A DNA stretch of 64,000 nucleotides from an uncultured Burkholderiales bacterium (GCA_903871545.1 CAIQHG010000023.1:1-64000); one strand, 5' to 3'; shown: positions 53,676 through 63,582, counted from the first letter of the stretch. Notes: generated by a model not told the origin, from the letters alone. Program-made: numbers and translations.

Positions 53676-53689
53676 TTGATTTGTATCAA
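53676..53689. promoter_or_regulatory. Exact FNR-type palindrome upstream of second Crp/Fnr gene
   Basis: TTGAT-TTGT-ATCAA matches the FNR/Anr consensus TTGAT-N4-ATCAA without mismatch. Its centre is 53682.5; a -10-like TATAAA at 53710-53715 would put a start near 53722, so the site would sit near -40, close to the usual activating position of this family (-41.5). Confidence 0.65.
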
Positions 53690-53722
53690 TAAAGCTTCTA
53701 TAAAGCTTCTATAAAGCTTCTA
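53690..53722. repeat. Three perfect 11-bp tandem repeats with -10-like junctions
   Basis: TAAAGCTTCTA occurs three times in a row (53690, 53701 and 53712), followed by a degenerate unit. Each repeat contains the palindrome AAGCTT, and the junctions create TATAAA at 53699-53704 and 53710-53715 and TATAGA at 53721-53726. The period is about one DNA turn. The array directly abuts the FNR-type site and ends 37 bp before the GTG start. Confidence 0.85.
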
Positions 53723-53759
53723 TAGAGAATCTACAAATCCTCAAACTTATGGAACTACT

Positions 53760-54470
53760 GTGCAACTGCTAAATGCAAAAGAACAAAACGACATATTTAA
53801 ATCTCTGCCTACGGAAGTTTGGGAAAGAATCTCAAAACATATCGAACCTGTCCAGATGACGCTTGGACTTGTCCTTGCCGAGAAAAATTCATTGCGAAAT
53901 CACCTCTATTTCCCTAGCACCGCGCTTGTCGGAGTGATACAAATACCTGAAGGCAATGCCACTGCTAGCATGATGCTTGTGGATCGACAAGGTTGTTCAG
54001 GTATTTCGATATTTTTGGCAGGTCAAAACACCGCTACAAAACACGTAGTTCAAGTGGCGGGAACCGGTTACCGTATTAAATCCAATGTAGTGCAAGATTC
54101 GTATGCCCTAGCAGGCCCACTCATGTTGTCTTTACTAAAGTACGCTCAAGCCTTTATTGCCCAAACGGTGCAAGCCGCGGTTTGCGGTCTTCACCATACG
54201 GTGAGAAATCAATATTGTGGCCTACTTTTAGTCGCAAGCGATCTGTTGCCTGCAGCGGCACCGAATTTGACTCCGCAACTTGTTGCGCAGTCCCTAGGCG
54301 CAAGGGGTGAAGATATCTTATCAATTTCGCAGGACCTTCAAAATACAGGTCTTATCAACTACGCTGCTGGTCCCGTCAAAATTATCGACCGCAAAGGGCT
54401 TGAAGAGCAATCCTGCCAGTGCTTTAGATTTATAAAAGCAGAAAACGAAAGAATCTTATCAAAATTTTAA
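53760..54470 (+). CDS. Crp/Fnr-type transcriptional regulator, copy 2 (degenerate HTH)
   Basis: A 236-residue paralogue of copy 1, about half identical along its length, with the same cyclic-nucleotide-binding-like barrel and C-terminal DNA-binding region ending QSCQCFRFIKAENERI. The recognition region is changed: copy 1 AQSLGVRREGITEVAG becomes AQSLGARGEDILSISQ, and CNRHH becomes CGLHH. DNA binding may be weakened or altered. The start is GTG at 53760 with GGA 6 bases upstream. The upstream region has an FNR-type site and an 11-bp repeat array. It converges on the alpha/beta hydrolase gene 64 bp away. Confidence 0.88.
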   Translation: MQLLNAKEQNDIFKSLPTEVWERISKHIEPVQMTLGLVLAEKNSLRNHLYFPSTALVGVIQIPEGNATASMMLVDRQGCSGISIFLAGQNTATKHVVQVAGTGYRIKSNVVQDSYALAGPLMLSLLKYAQAFIAQTVQAAVCGLHHTVRNQYCGLLLVASDLLPAAAPNLTPQLVAQSLGARGEDILSISQDLQNTGLINYAAGPVKIIDRKGLEEQSCQCFRFIKAENERILSKF

Positions 54471-54534
54471 TTGATTAAGGGCGGATCAAGCTTTAGGTGG
54501 TGTGATACAAGAGTGCGCTTTTGGGGCGCAACCC

Positions 54535-55257
54535 TCAGTGCGACGCGTTTAACCACTCCACCATTCCTTTAGACACAGCTTGCGGGTCCTCCATCGTGCA
54601 CATGTGCCCAGCGCCCGCTATTTCACACCAAATGGGCTGACGGGGCATTAATTTAGCCATATCGCTGTGTTGCTGCACGGGAGACCAAAGATCAAACTCG
54701 CTACAAAGTATCAAAGAAGGTACATTAAGAGATTTCAAAACAAGGGTAGCATCGGGGCGGTTCAAAAGAGCTGCAATTTGGTGTTTAAAGATATCTACAC
54801 TCTTCACCTTGAACATCTCGATGATGCTTTGAATAAAACTCTCATCGCTCAAGCGCTTTGGGGCAACCATGGCTTGAACCCATTGTCTAGCCATTGCCTC
54901 AATTCCTTGGTCGATTGCGATTTTAAGTAAATCGTATCTACCCTGAGTTTCTTTGGCACCCGCCTGCGAATCTGGACGCGCCAAGTAGCCTGTATTCATC
55001 AGAGCAATTCGAGTAACCCTATGTGGTGCAAGTCTAAAGACCTCAAGGGCTACGCGCCCACCCATTGAATGCCCAGCAAGTGCAAACTGAGGAGGGGCTT
55101 GTCTGAGAATATTTTTAGCCATGACGCTAATCGAGTCCGCCCGACCGTGGTCAATGACCGTGCATTCGTGCGTGAGAGATAACTCATCCATGATAGGCAT
55201 CCATACCGTCTCATTGCACATCAGACCGGGTAGTAAAAGTAAAGACTCTTTAGACAT
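54535..55257 (-). CDS. Alpha/beta hydrolase
   Basis: A 240-residue hydrolase with nucleophile elbow GHSMGG (Ser64) and expected acid and base in CSEFDLWSP (Asp189) and GAGHMCTMEDP (His218). The oxyanion region is LLPGLMCNETVW near the N-terminus, as in esterases of the MenH/BioH type; substrate unknown. No signal peptide. It ends 64 bp from the Crp/Fnr copy 2 stop and begins 58 bp from the aspS stop. Confidence 0.88.
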   Translation of the reverse strand: MSKESLLLLPGLMCNETVWMPIMDELSLTHECTVIDHGRADSISVMAKNILRQAPPQFALAGHSMGGRVALEVFRLAPHRVTRIALMNTGYLARPDSQAGAKETQGRYDLLKIAIDQGIEAMARQWVQAMVAPKRLSDESFIQSIIEMFKVKSVDIFKHQIAALLNRPDATLVLKSLNVPSLILCSEFDLWSPVQQHSDMAKLMPRQPIWCEIAGAGHMCTMEDPQAVSKGMVEWLNASH

Positions 55258-55315
55258 CTACTAAAAAAGGGTAATTCGTTTTATGCTAAAAATTATTGCT
55301 TTTTTTATCAAGAAA

Positions 55316-57118
55316 CTAGGTCGCCTGGGGGGTCTGAACGGTTCTTAACCGAATGTGCAATTCGCGCAACTGCTTCTCATCAACTGGGCTCGGCGCTTGT
55401 GTGAGCAAGCACTGAGCTCTTTGAGTTTTAGGAAAAGCGATAACGTCCCGTATTGATTCAGCACCCGTCATTAAAGTGACGACCCGGTCTAATCCAAAAG
55501 CCAAACCACCGTGAGGGGGGGCGCCGTATTGCAACGCATCTAACAAAAAGCCAAATTTAAGTTGAGCTTCCTCTGGGGTAATTTTTAATGCGTCAAATAC
55601 TTTTTGTTGCACGTCGGCTTTGTGAATTCGAACTGAACCGCCTCCAATTTCCCAACCATTTAAGACCATGTCATATCCTTTGGCGATGCACTTCTCAGGG
55701 GCTGTGACCATCCAATCTTCGTGCCCGTCTTTAGGCGCAGTGAATGGGTGGTGAACTGCTGTAAAGCGCTGCGCCTCTTCATCAAACTCAAACATGGGGA
55801 AATCAACAATCCAAAGTGGTGCCCAACGGTCCTCAAATAAACCGTTCTTCTTGGCGTGCTCACTGTGCCCTATTTTTAAGCGAAGTGCACCGATTGAGTC
55901 GTTGACGATTTTTGCTTTATCAGCGCCGAAAAATATCAAGTCCCCGTCCTTGGCACCTGTGCGTTCCAAAATCTCGTTAATCGCTTTATCGTGTAAATTC
56001 TTCACAATGGGCGACTGCAGGCCCTCTTTGCCCTTGCTGAGATCAACGACCTTAACCCAAGCCAGTCCCTTGGCTCCGTAAATTTTCACAAATTCTGTGT
56101 AACTATCGATCTCCCCGCGTGTGAGCTCTGCGCCGGCCTTAACGCATAAACCAACTACCCGCCCGCCCTTTGCGTTTGCTGGGCCTGAGAAAACTTTAAA
56201 GTCCACATCTCTCATGACATCTGTGAGCTCTGTAAACTCCATCTTGACCCGCAAATCAGGCTTATCGGAACCGTAAAGACGCATTCCATCGGCGTAAGTC
56301 ATCACTGGGAATTCGCCCAAATCAACATCCAAGGCTTTCTTGAATACAGATTCAATCATCCCTTGAAAGAGGTCTCGTATCTCCTCCTCCGTCATGAAAG
56401 AGGTTTCAATATCTATTTGAGTGAACTCGGGCTGCCTGTCAGCTCTCAAATCCTCATCTCTAAAACATTTAGTTATTTGGTAGTAACGATCAAACCCTGC
56501 AACCATCAAGAGTTGCTTGAACAACTGAGGTGACTGAGGAAGAGCAAAAAACTGTCCGTCGTGCACTCGGCTTGGTACTAAATAATCTCTTGCCCCCTCC
56601 GGCGTACTTTTTGTGAGCATGGGAGTTTCAATATCTACGAATCCGTTGCTGTCTAAAAATTGCCTGATTTGCATTGCGACTTTATAACGCAGCATTAAAT
56701 TTCTTTGCATGTAGGGTCTGCGTAAATCTAAGACACGGTGCGTCAAGCGTGTCGTCTCCGATAAATTATCGTCGTCCAACTGAAAGGGGGGAGTCACAGA
56801 GGGGTTTAAGACATTCACCGCGTGAGCTAAAACCTCAATTTTCCCGCTCTTCATTTGCTCGTTTACAGTACCCTCTGGCCTTGCACGAACCAAACCAATA
56901 ACTTGAATACAAAATTCATTCCTTAAATCCTCAGCGACAGCGAAGGTTTGAGCTTGATCAGGATCGCAAACAATTTGAACGTAACCCTCGCGGTCACGAA
57001 GATCCACAAAAATCACACCACCGTGGTCTCTACGTCTGTTTACCCACCCACAAAGGGTTACCTCTTGACCAATGAATTGTTCGGTTACGAGTCCGCAGTA
57101 ATGAGTTCGCATCGCCAT
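55316..57118 (-). CDS. aspS: Aspartyl-tRNA synthetase
   Basis: Class II synthetase of 600 residues. It opens with an OB-fold anticodon-binding domain ([23 protein letters not shown], about 20-42). Class II motif 2 is [16 protein letters not shown], a bacterial GAD insert lies at about 290-420, and motif 3 is [14 protein letters not shown]. Length fits the bacterial type. In organisms without AsnRS it may also charge tRNA-Asn; that cannot be told here. The DUF502 gene is 48 bp upstream. Confidence 0.97.
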   Translation of the reverse strand: MAMRTHYCGLVTEQFIGQEVTLCGWVNRRRDHGGVIFVDLRDREGYVQIVCDPDQAQTFAVAEDLRNEFCIQVIGLVRARPEGTVNEQMKSGKIEVLAHAVNVLNPSVTPPFQLDDDNLSETTRLTHRVLDLRRPYMQRNLMLRYKVAMQIRQFLDSNGFVDIETPMLTKSTPEGARDYLVPSRVHDGQFFALPQSPQLFKQLLMVAGFDRYYQITKCFRDEDLRADRQPEFTQIDIETSFMTEEEIRDLFQGMIESVFKKALDVDLGEFPVMTYADGMRLYGSDKPDLRVKMEFTELTDVMRDVDFKVFSGPANAKGGRVVGLCVKAGAELTRGEIDSYTEFVKIYGAKGLAWVKVVDLSKGKEGLQSPIVKNLHDKAINEILERTGAKDGDLIFFGADKAKIVNDSIGALRLKIGHSEHAKKNGLFEDRWAPLWIVDFPMFEFDEEAQRFTAVHHPFTAPKDGHEDWMVTAPEKCIAKGYDMVLNGWEIGGGSVRIHKADVQQKVFDALKITPEEAQLKFGFLLDALQYGAPPHGGLAFGLDRVVTLMTGAESIRDVIAFPKTQRAQCLLTQAPSPVDEKQLRELHIRLRTVQTPQAT

Positions 57119-57166
57119 GTAATATTCTCTTTATATAACTAATTATGAAACTAAAAATTTAGAGCA

Positions 57167-57829
57167 TTAGCCCTTAACGGATAAGTCTGAGTTGCTCAAT
57201 GCCTCAACCTCCGGAGCCACAGCCCCCATAGAGATAATATAGGTCAAAGCCTCATCTACGCCAATATCGAGCTCAATCACCTCGGATCTAGCCATCAACA
57301 GAAAAAATCCGCTCGTAGGGTTAGGTGTTGTTGGTACATACACGCTCACAAATCCTTGACCTAACTTTGTCTCAATCTCACCAGAGGGTTCTCCGGTTTG
57401 GAAAGCCAAGGTCCAAACACCTGGGCGCGGGTATTGAACCAACAAAGTTTGCCGAAATGCGTTACCGTTGGTTGAGAAAAGCGTATCGGATACGCGCTTA
57501 ACGCTTACATAAATGGTTTTAAATATAGGTATTCTTGCAAATAACTTTCCCCACTGATTCAACCACCATTTACCAAACACGTTGGAGGCGAATGCACCCG
57601 TGACCAATAAAGTAAGGACCAAAGAGATTACACCTAGTCCGTGAATCTTGCTGAGCTCAAACATAAACTCAGACGACTGTCCCGCTGGGCTAGACATTTT
57701 AGATAAGCCGCCCAACAAACTGCCCAACATCGCGTCTAGTGAGCCTACCAACCAAGTCAACAACCACACAGTAATCGTCAAGGGCAACCAAACTAGTAAA
57801 CCGGTCAATAAATATTTTTTAAATGACAT
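57167..57829 (-). CDS. DUF502 membrane protein
   Basis: A 220-residue protein with two membrane segments near the N-terminus (about 6-28 and 60-83) and a conserved cytosolic part (RIPIFKTIYVSVKRVSDTLF, PNPTSGFFLLMARSEV, EALTYIISMG), characteristic of DUF502. Function unknown. It sits between the FmdB-like gene and aspS, an arrangement conserved in betaproteobacteria, so the three are probably co-transcribed. Confidence 0.92.
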   Translation of the reverse strand: MSFKKYLLTGLLVWLPLTITVWLLTWLVGSLDAMLGSLLGGLSKMSSPAGQSSEFMFELSKIHGLGVISLVLTLLVTGAFASNVFGKWWLNQWGKLFARIPIFKTIYVSVKRVSDTLFSTNGNAFRQTLLVQYPRPGVWTLAFQTGEPSGEIETKLGQGFVSVYVPTTPNPTSGFFLLMARSEVIELDIGVDEALTYIISMGAVAPEVEALSNSDLSVKG

Positions 57830-57911
57830 TGGATCGCTCTGATGAATAGTGAAAGTGGAAATGTTGTTACGTAGAAATTAAAAAACTGGGCTGGTTTCTC
57901 AAAAATCTACT

Positions 57912-58379
57912 TCAGTGGCATGCGCAACCAGGACTGCAGCTGGCAGGAGATGATGCTGGGGCGGCTGAGCCGCCCCCAGACGTCTGGCCAGCGCTGGGCG
58001 TGGTCTGAGAGGATCCAGCGCTTGAAGAGCTAGTTTGAGCGGGTTGCTGCGCGCCGGGCGAACCCGAGGACCCTGCAGTCACTGGAGTCGCAGTGCTGGC
58101 TCCCCCTTCGGGCGCGACTGCGGAGCCGCCTTCACCCGCTTTAGCAGCTTTTCCGTCCTCGTTAACCTGTGGAACTGCAGTAGCGGGTGCATTGCCCCCG
58201 TTTTTAAAATCTGTTGCATACCAACCCGTCCCTTTTAATTGAAATCCAGGCGCGCTCAGCTGTTTGCTCCAAGTCTCTTTGGCACAAACTGGGCACAGCG
58301 TTTGGGGCTGATCTGATATTTTTTGAAGCACGTCCTTGGTATGACCACAGGACCCACATTTATAGGCGTAAATGGGCAT
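57912..58379 (-). CDS. FmdB-type zinc-ribbon protein with extended C-terminus
   Basis: A 155-residue protein whose first 55 residues form an FmdB/CxxC_CxxC_SSSS zinc ribbon: PIYAYKCGSCGHTKDVLQ and TLCPVCAKETWSKQL. Members usually have 60-110 residues. Here a Ser/Gly/Ala/Thr/Pro-rich tail of about 90 residues (about 63-146) follows and ends in the cysteine-rich CSPGCACH. The tail is probably disordered; the last cysteines might bind metal. It sits upstream of DUF502 and aspS. No clear promoter was placed in the 245 bp before it. Confidence 0.85.
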   Translation of the reverse strand: MPIYAYKCGSCGHTKDVLQKISDQPQTLCPVCAKETWSKQLSAPGFQLKGTGWYATDFKNGGNAPATAVPQVNEDGKAAKAGEGGSAVAPEGGASTATPVTAGSSGSPGAQQPAQTSSSSAGSSQTTPSAGQTSGGGSAAPASSPASCSPGCACH

Positions 58380-58624
58380 GATTTAGAAATATTTATTGTG
58401 AAGAAAAAGACTAAAAAGCTGTTGGATTAGTGCCTAAGCACCCATCATTTAGTCACTTAAAACTTATTACCGAATAGTGCGTATTTGGCTTTAGCTCTAT
58501 ATTATAGAGGGGCAAGGTCTCAAAGCGCGTCTTGGCTATGATTTCAATCAATTTTGGTGAAGTCGCCCAAAACGGATGGAATCACACCCCCCAGGCCTTT
58601 ACTAGCCATCTTCCACGAGCCACC

Positions 58625-60070
58625 TTAACCCCCTACGGCTAATGTGCGGTGGCTTCCGTGAGCATTTTTTACGGCCTGTGGTCCCAAAGAGCCCGCCACC
58701 ATTCCAACAATTGAGGCTATTAAACCAACGAGTTGCGCCGGAAACTGCTCCCCCGCAGGAGTCAACACAAAAAGTAGCCAGCCAATCACGCCAAGCGCGA
58801 TTGCAAATAATGCGCCCTGCGTGGTTGCACGCTTCCAGTAAAGCCCAAACAAAAGGGGCGTAAACGCTCCTACCAAAGGTATTTGATAAGCACCCGATAC
58901 AAGCTCGTAAATAGGGGTACCTTGCATTGCAATTGAATAGGACAACACAATAACGCTAAAAACCAAAACCGTAATCCTCATCGCACGCAACTCACTCTTA
59001 TCACCCGAATAGGGACGAATATTTCGCCATATGTTTTCAGTAAACGTAACGCTTGGCGCCAAAAGAGTGGCGGAGGCGCATGATTTTATGGCTGACAAAA
59101 GGGCTCCGAAAAAGAGTACTTGCATGATGAAGGGCATTTTCTCCATCACCAATGTAGGAAGCACTTTTTGCGGGTCCTGCGCGATTAACAGCTCAGCCTG
59201 CTCGGGCATGATGATCAGTGCACTGACAACTAAGAACATCGGGACAAACGCAAATACAATATAGAAAACTCCCCCAATGATTGGACCCCGTGTTGCTGAG
59301 TACTCACTGTCTGCAGACATCACCCGTTGGAAAACGTCTTGCTGCGGGATAGAGCCAAGCATCATCGTGAGGGCTGAAGCGGTGAAAAACATATAAGACT
59401 TAAAGTCCGGATCTGGTAAAAATCTAAACATATCTTTAGACTGTGCAAGTCGAATCACCTCGCCTGCGCCGCCGGCCTGTTGGCCCGCGAAAACGGCGAG
59501 AATCGCCAGCCCTAAAACTAAAATAATCATCTGGATGAAATCCGTTATTGCAACAGACCACATGCCCCCAAAAAGAGTATACGCAAGTATTGAGATCACC
59601 CCAATGATCATGCCTATGGGCAAACTAATAGCACCGTCAGACAACACATTAAAAACCAAGCCCAAAGCGGTTACTTGGGCAGAGACCCAGCCCAAATAGC
59701 TAATCATGATAATTATTGAGCACAAGATCTCGACCTCTTTGCCGTATCGCGCTCTGAAGTAATCACTAATGGTGAGGAGCGTCATCTTGTACAACTTGGA
59801 CGCAAAAAAAGCGCCCACCAAAATGAGACAGATACCCGCCCCAAAGGGGTCCTCAACAACGCCGCCGAGGCCGGAGTTGACGAATCTGGCGGGTATCCCC
59901 AATACCGTCTCCGAACCAAACCATGTCGCAAACGTTGTAGTGACGATCATGGCGATGGGTAAATGTCGCCCTGCAATCGCAAAGTCGGCTGAGTTTTTAA
60001 CTCTTTTAGCTGCAATCAGTCCGATCGCTATCGTGATCAGCAAATAAATAATGACCAGTGTAAGTAACAT
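58625..60070 (-). CDS. Sodium:solute symporter (SSS family)
   Basis: A 481-residue membrane protein with about 13 hydrophobic segments and the SSS signature ADFAIAGRHLPIAMIVTTTF near the N-terminus. The ISYLGWVSAQVTALGLVF and PQQDVFQRVMSADSEYSATR stretches are typical. Members take up sugars, proline, pantothenate or organic acids with Na+; the substrate is not evident. It is flanked by ubiB upstream (55 bp) and the FmdB-like gene downstream (245 bp without a feature other than a small CTCTAT/ATAGAG palindrome at 58495-58509). Confidence 0.9.
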   Translation of the reverse strand: MLLTLVIIYLLITIAIGLIAAKRVKNSADFAIAGRHLPIAMIVTTTFATWFGSETVLGIPARFVNSGLGGVVEDPFGAGICLILVGAFFASKLYKMTLLTISDYFRARYGKEVEILCSIIIMISYLGWVSAQVTALGLVFNVLSDGAISLPIGMIIGVISILAYTLFGGMWSVAITDFIQMIILVLGLAILAVFAGQQAGGAGEVIRLAQSKDMFRFLPDPDFKSYMFFTASALTMMLGSIPQQDVFQRVMSADSEYSATRGPIIGGVFYIVFAFVPMFLVVSALIIMPEQAELLIAQDPQKVLPTLVMEKMPFIMQVLFFGALLSAIKSCASATLLAPSVTFTENIWRNIRPYSGDKSELRAMRITVLVFSVIVLSYSIAMQGTPIYELVSGAYQIPLVGAFTPLLFGLYWKRATTQGALFAIALGVIGWLLFVLTPAGEQFPAQLVGLIASIVGMVAGSLGPQAVKNAHGSHRTLAVGG

Positions 60071-60125
60071 TTAAACAAACCTCTTTTATGTCTGTAATTT
60101 GATATTAGGATACAAGTGACTATTT

Positions 60126-61694
60126 TCAACTATATTGAATTTGAACCCAAAACTGCATTATCACTAATCCCCCAATAAAACCAATCAAAATCCACATAAA
60201 GCGTTGTAAAAAGGAATTGGTCTTACGTTGCTCTTCAATCATTCGGCTCAAATCTGCTTTGTTATTGGTATTTGTATTTTTAAGAAAGTCATGAAATAAG
60301 CGGGGCAAAGCAGGCAGCATCTTGGCGTAGAGGGGCGCCTCTACTTTGATCTGATCCCACAGCTTTTGCGGCCCAATTTGGTCTGACATCCATTTCTCAA
60401 GAAAGGGCTTTGCAGTGCTCCACAAATCTAAGTCTGGATCGAGTTGCCGACCTAGGCCTTCAATATTGAGTAGCGTTTTTTGCAGCAGTACCAACTGAGG
60501 TTGTATCTCAACGTGAAATCTCCTCGATGTTTGAAACAACCGCATGAGCACCAGACCTAGAGAAATCTCTTTCAAAGGGCGATCAAAGTAGGGCTCGCAA
60601 ACGGCTCTAATGGCCGTCTCCAACTCGTTGACCTTGGTCTGAACTGGGACCCAGCCCGACTCAATGTGCAACTCCGCCACTCGTTTGTAGTCTCTTCTAA
60701 AAAACGCGGTAAAGTTTTGAGCCAAGTACTCCTTGTCAAATTCGGTCAAGGTCCCCACAATTCCAAAATCAAGGGAGATGAACCTCCCCAAAGTTTCTTC
60801 CTCTAAGCTGACTTGGATATTGCCGGGGTGCATATCCGCGTGGAAAAACCCGTCCCGAAAAACCTGAGTGAAAAATATAGTAACACCGTCTTTAGCCAAT
60901 TGACCAATGTCCACTCCCGCATTGATGAGGCGATCTACTTGGTTAACGGGGACACCTTTCATCCTTTGCATCACAATTACATCAGTATGACAGTAATCCC
61001 AAATCATCTCAGGGATTAAAACCAAATCGAGCCCCTCCATATTTCTTCTTAGTTGGGCCGCATTTGAAGCCTCGCGAACTAAATCTAATTCATCGTGCAA
61101 ATGATTATCAAACTCTTTAACCACCTCTTTAGGCTTTAGACGTTTGCCATCAGCAAATAAAAATTCAACCCAAGAGGCCATCATTCGCATCAGATCTAAG
61201 TCTTTCTCGATGACGCTCAACATGCCCGGTCGGACCACTTTAATTGCCACCTCTCGGCTAGCGCCCTCTTTAGTTGCAAGCACCCCAAAATGAACCTGCG
61301 CAATCGAGGCACTTGCAACGGGAACTCTGTCAAACTCGGTGAAGATTTCGTCGACTTTGCGACCAAAAGACTTCTCTATCGTGGCAACCGCAATACTAGA
61401 GCTGAAAGGGGGAACTCGGTCTTGAAGTTTTGCCAGTTCATCTGAGATGTCTTCAGGTAAAAGATCGCGACGCGTTGAGAGCACTTGTCCAAATTTCACA
61501 AATATAGGCCCTAAATTCTCCAACGCCTGCCTAAGTCTCACCCCGCGGGGCGACTCTAAGTTTCTGCCAAAGGTTAGGATTCGAAGAAGTGTTTTGAGCC
61601 CAGGTCTGTGAAAGCTGGAGAGAATAATCTCATCGAGTCCAAAGCGAAATACGATCCATAAAATAAAAAGAGTTCTATAAATTCTGCTCATCAT
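60126..61694 (-). CDS. ubiB: Ubiquinone biosynthesis kinase-like protein UbiB
   Basis: ABC1/UbiB-family protein of 522 residues needed for ubiquinone synthesis at the inner membrane. Marks are the KxGQ motif [16 protein letters not shown], the Ala-rich loop [11 protein letters not shown], catalytic [11 protein letters not shown], the DxHPGN motif in [13 protein letters not shown], and two C-terminal membrane segments (about 493-518). Two consecutive ATGs begin the frame. It overlaps the ubiJ-like stop by 4 bp, so the genes are coupled. Confidence 0.94.
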   Translation of the reverse strand: MMSRIYRTLFILWIVFRFGLDEIILSSFHRPGLKTLLRILTFGRNLESPRGVRLRQALENLGPIFVKFGQVLSTRRDLLPEDISDELAKLQDRVPPFSSSIAVATIEKSFGRKVDEIFTEFDRVPVASASIAQVHFGVLATKEGASREVAIKVVRPGMLSVIEKDLDLMRMMASWVEFLFADGKRLKPKEVVKEFDNHLHDELDLVREASNAAQLRRNMEGLDLVLIPEMIWDYCHTDVIVMQRMKGVPVNQVDRLINAGVDIGQLAKDGVTIFFTQVFRDGFFHADMHPGNIQVSLEEETLGRFISLDFGIVGTLTEFDKEYLAQNFTAFFRRDYKRVAELHIESGWVPVQTKVNELETAIRAVCEPYFDRPLKEISLGLVLMRLFQTSRRFHVEIQPQLVLLQKTLLNIEGLGRQLDPDLDLWSTAKPFLEKWMSDQIGPQKLWDQIKVEAPLYAKMLPALPRLFHDFLKNTNTNNKADLSRMIEEQRKTNSFLQRFMWILIGFIGGLVIMQFWVQIQYS

Positions 61695-62263
61695 TCAAAC
61701 TTCTTACTTGAGACATTTGGTCTTAAAGACTCAATACCAAGTTTCACGGTTTTAGCAAACTCCTTTAGGGCCGACGCGCATTGCTTGCCAATCAAAACAA
61801 TAAGTCTTGCCATCTCATCTCCCACAATGCGCGATAAATCAGACTCGACATCCCACTTGATGTGGTCGATAAGCCAGTTTACTTCTGCTGCAAGTTGCAC
61901 ATCCCCCTCAATGCGGATGGCCGGCTTATCGCCTTTTGAAAGGTTTTGCAAAATAAGAAGGGCCGAGCTCTCGTTGATGTTGAGAACCAAGTCAGCGTTG
62001 CCCTCCTCCACGCTTACTCGCTCAATCAAACCAGCGGGCGTGAAGCACAAACGCATATGAACTTGGTTCCACTTTAATTCGACGCTCTTTCCCTTTTGCC
62101 TTTTAAGCCTATCCATGGCAACAGACTCTTGTTTTAAAACATGATTTAAAAACAAAACAATTTTTTGTTGCCCCTCATCCACCAACCACTGTGGAGGCTT
62201 CAAACCCAAAACAATTCGCTCTACGCTAAAAGCAAGATCTTTTAATGATTCAAACGGATTCAT
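61691..62263 (-). CDS. ubiJ: UbiJ-like SCP2-domain protein
   Basis: A 190-residue protein with an SCP2-like sterol-carrier domain (about 30-115, containing [19 protein letters not shown]) and a helical C-terminus. In this family UbiJ binds lipid ubiquinone intermediates and is coded between ubiE and ubiB, exactly as here: Tim44-like and partial ubiE lie upstream and ubiB overlaps downstream. Position carries much of the call. Confidence 0.85.
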   Translation of the reverse strand: MNPFESLKDLAFSVERIVLGLKPPQWLVDEGQQKIVLFLNHVLKQESVAMDRLKRQKGKSVELKWNQVHMRLCFTPAGLIERVSVEEGNADLVLNINESSALLILQNLSKGDKPAIRIEGDVQLAAEVNWLIDHIKWDVESDLSRIVGDEMARLIVLIGKQCASALKEFAKTVKLGIESLRPNVSSKKFE

Positions 62264-62313
62264 AACTTAAATTCCCATTTTTTAATACAGTATATTTTTA
62301 TAATTTCAAGCGG

Positions 62314-63438
62314 TTACTGTAGCGCTTGTACCCCGCAGACCAACCAACCCGAGGAACCGTTTCTGGGTTTGGACATACTCCAGACCTCTCTAAAGGAGTT
62401 GGGGCCTTGAGAGGGATCCTCTCGTATCAGCCCAGAGAACTCAACACTGGCAAGATAAGCGACGTCTAACTCTTGAAGCCCCAAAAGCTCTGCCTGCAGT
62501 GTGATCACCTCTGTTTTATTGTCTTGCCCGTTTAGGTGCTGCTCACGCTCTTGCAGTTGAGCCTTGATCTCCACCAACATTTGATCCGTCAGCATGGAGT
62601 GCAAAGTCACCATATCAGCACAGTCCCACGCAGTTTGTAGTTTTAAGAAAACCTCTTTAGCAGTGCTTACGAAACTAATTGCATCAAAGCCCTCTGGGAC
62701 TCTCCAATGTGTAGATCGAACATTACTTTGCAAACCACTTGGTTGTGAGCTTGGATCAAAGCCTATCCCCTCCCAAGGTCTAGCGGAGGCGTCATTACCT
62801 ACATTTTTTGAATGGTAATGCGTGAACTGAATGGGGTTTGAGGGGGAGCCAAGTGCCTCAAAGCGAGTCGAATTTTTGTAGCCAGGCGCAGACTTAAATG
62901 CGCCGCCTGGATTGGCAAAACTTAATCGGCGAATAAAGTAAAAAATGAAGGGCAGCGCCAAGAGGAGGAGGAGCGCTGCTCCAATCCAAGACTCCCCAGA
63001 CTCATTGATTCCCCACCCCATCGAATGCATGAGCCAAGATATACCCAAGCCAGTGGCAACCGCACCAAACATCCCTCCCATCATACTTCTTCCAAAAATA
63101 GCGGGGGCGGGACTAGGGACCGGTGAGTTCATCGGGGGACGATTGGGCGAGACCGTAGACCCAGGCGTAGGCTCTTGGGGGGAGACTCCATTTGTCGGCT
63201 TTACGCTTGGGGAGGCTACACTGGGAGGTGTGGCAGGGGTAGTAGGAGCTACAGGCTTAACAGGGGTTACGGTTTGTGCAGGATTTGGATTGGCGAGTTT
63301 AGGCGCAGCGTGCACAGGCGCAGTACCCACCGATCGTCCCATACCAAATCGCCTACCCGCTTGCGCTGTGAAGGACAAAAGGATTAGTCCAATCAAAAGG
63401 CAATTGCGAGCCCAAACACTTTTTTTATAAATAATCAA
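62314..63438 (-). CDS. Tim44-like domain membrane protein
   Basis: A 374-residue protein with a signal segment ending TAQAGRRFGMG, a long Pro/Ala/Thr/Val-rich stretch (about 42-115), one or two membrane segments at about 120-165 and a C-terminal Tim44-like domain (about 235-374; DAISFVSTAKEVFLKLQTAWD, LTDQMLVEIKAQLQ). Family members associate with the membrane; function in bacteria is unclear. It stands between ubiE and ubiJ in many betaproteobacteria, as here. Confidence 0.9.
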   Translation of the reverse strand: MIIYKKSVWARNCLLIGLILLSFTAQAGRRFGMGRSVGTAPVHAAPKLANPNPAQTVTPVKPVAPTTPATPPSVASPSVKPTNGVSPQEPTPGSTVSPNRPPMNSPVPSPAPAIFGRSMMGGMFGAVATGLGISWLMHSMGWGINESGESWIGAALLLLLALPFIFYFIRRLSFANPGGAFKSAPGYKNSTRFEALGSPSNPIQFTHYHSKNVGNDASARPWEGIGFDPSSQPSGLQSNVRSTHWRVPEGFDAISFVSTAKEVFLKLQTAWDCADMVTLHSMLTDQMLVEIKAQLQEREQHLNGQDNKTEVITLQAELLGLQELDVAYLASVEFSGLIREDPSQGPNSFREVWSMSKPRNGSSGWLVCGVQALQ

Positions 63439-63471
63439 CTCTTAGTCCCCAATCTCTTTTTTCACATCTCC

Positions 63472-63485
63472 ACAGCTTAAGCTGT
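63472..63485. repeat. 14-bp palindrome between Tim44-like gene and ubiE
   Basis: ACAGCTTAAGCTGT is a perfect palindrome lying 33 bp before the Tim44-like start, in the 144 bp gap to ubiE. It could be an operator. No other feature is visible in the gap. Confidence 0.35.
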
Positions 63486-63582
63486 CACGCTAAATTAGTG
63501 GTTTGTTTAGTAGCCCGTTTAGTGGCTCATTTACTCAGACTCATCAAGCGGATCAAACTCCAGCAAAGGCGCCCCCAAAAAA

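Noticed and set aside
54505-54530. Small GC stem (TGCGC/GCGCA) between copy 2 and the alpha/beta hydrolase as a terminator
   Set aside because: Only 5 bp and no adjacent U-run on either strand.
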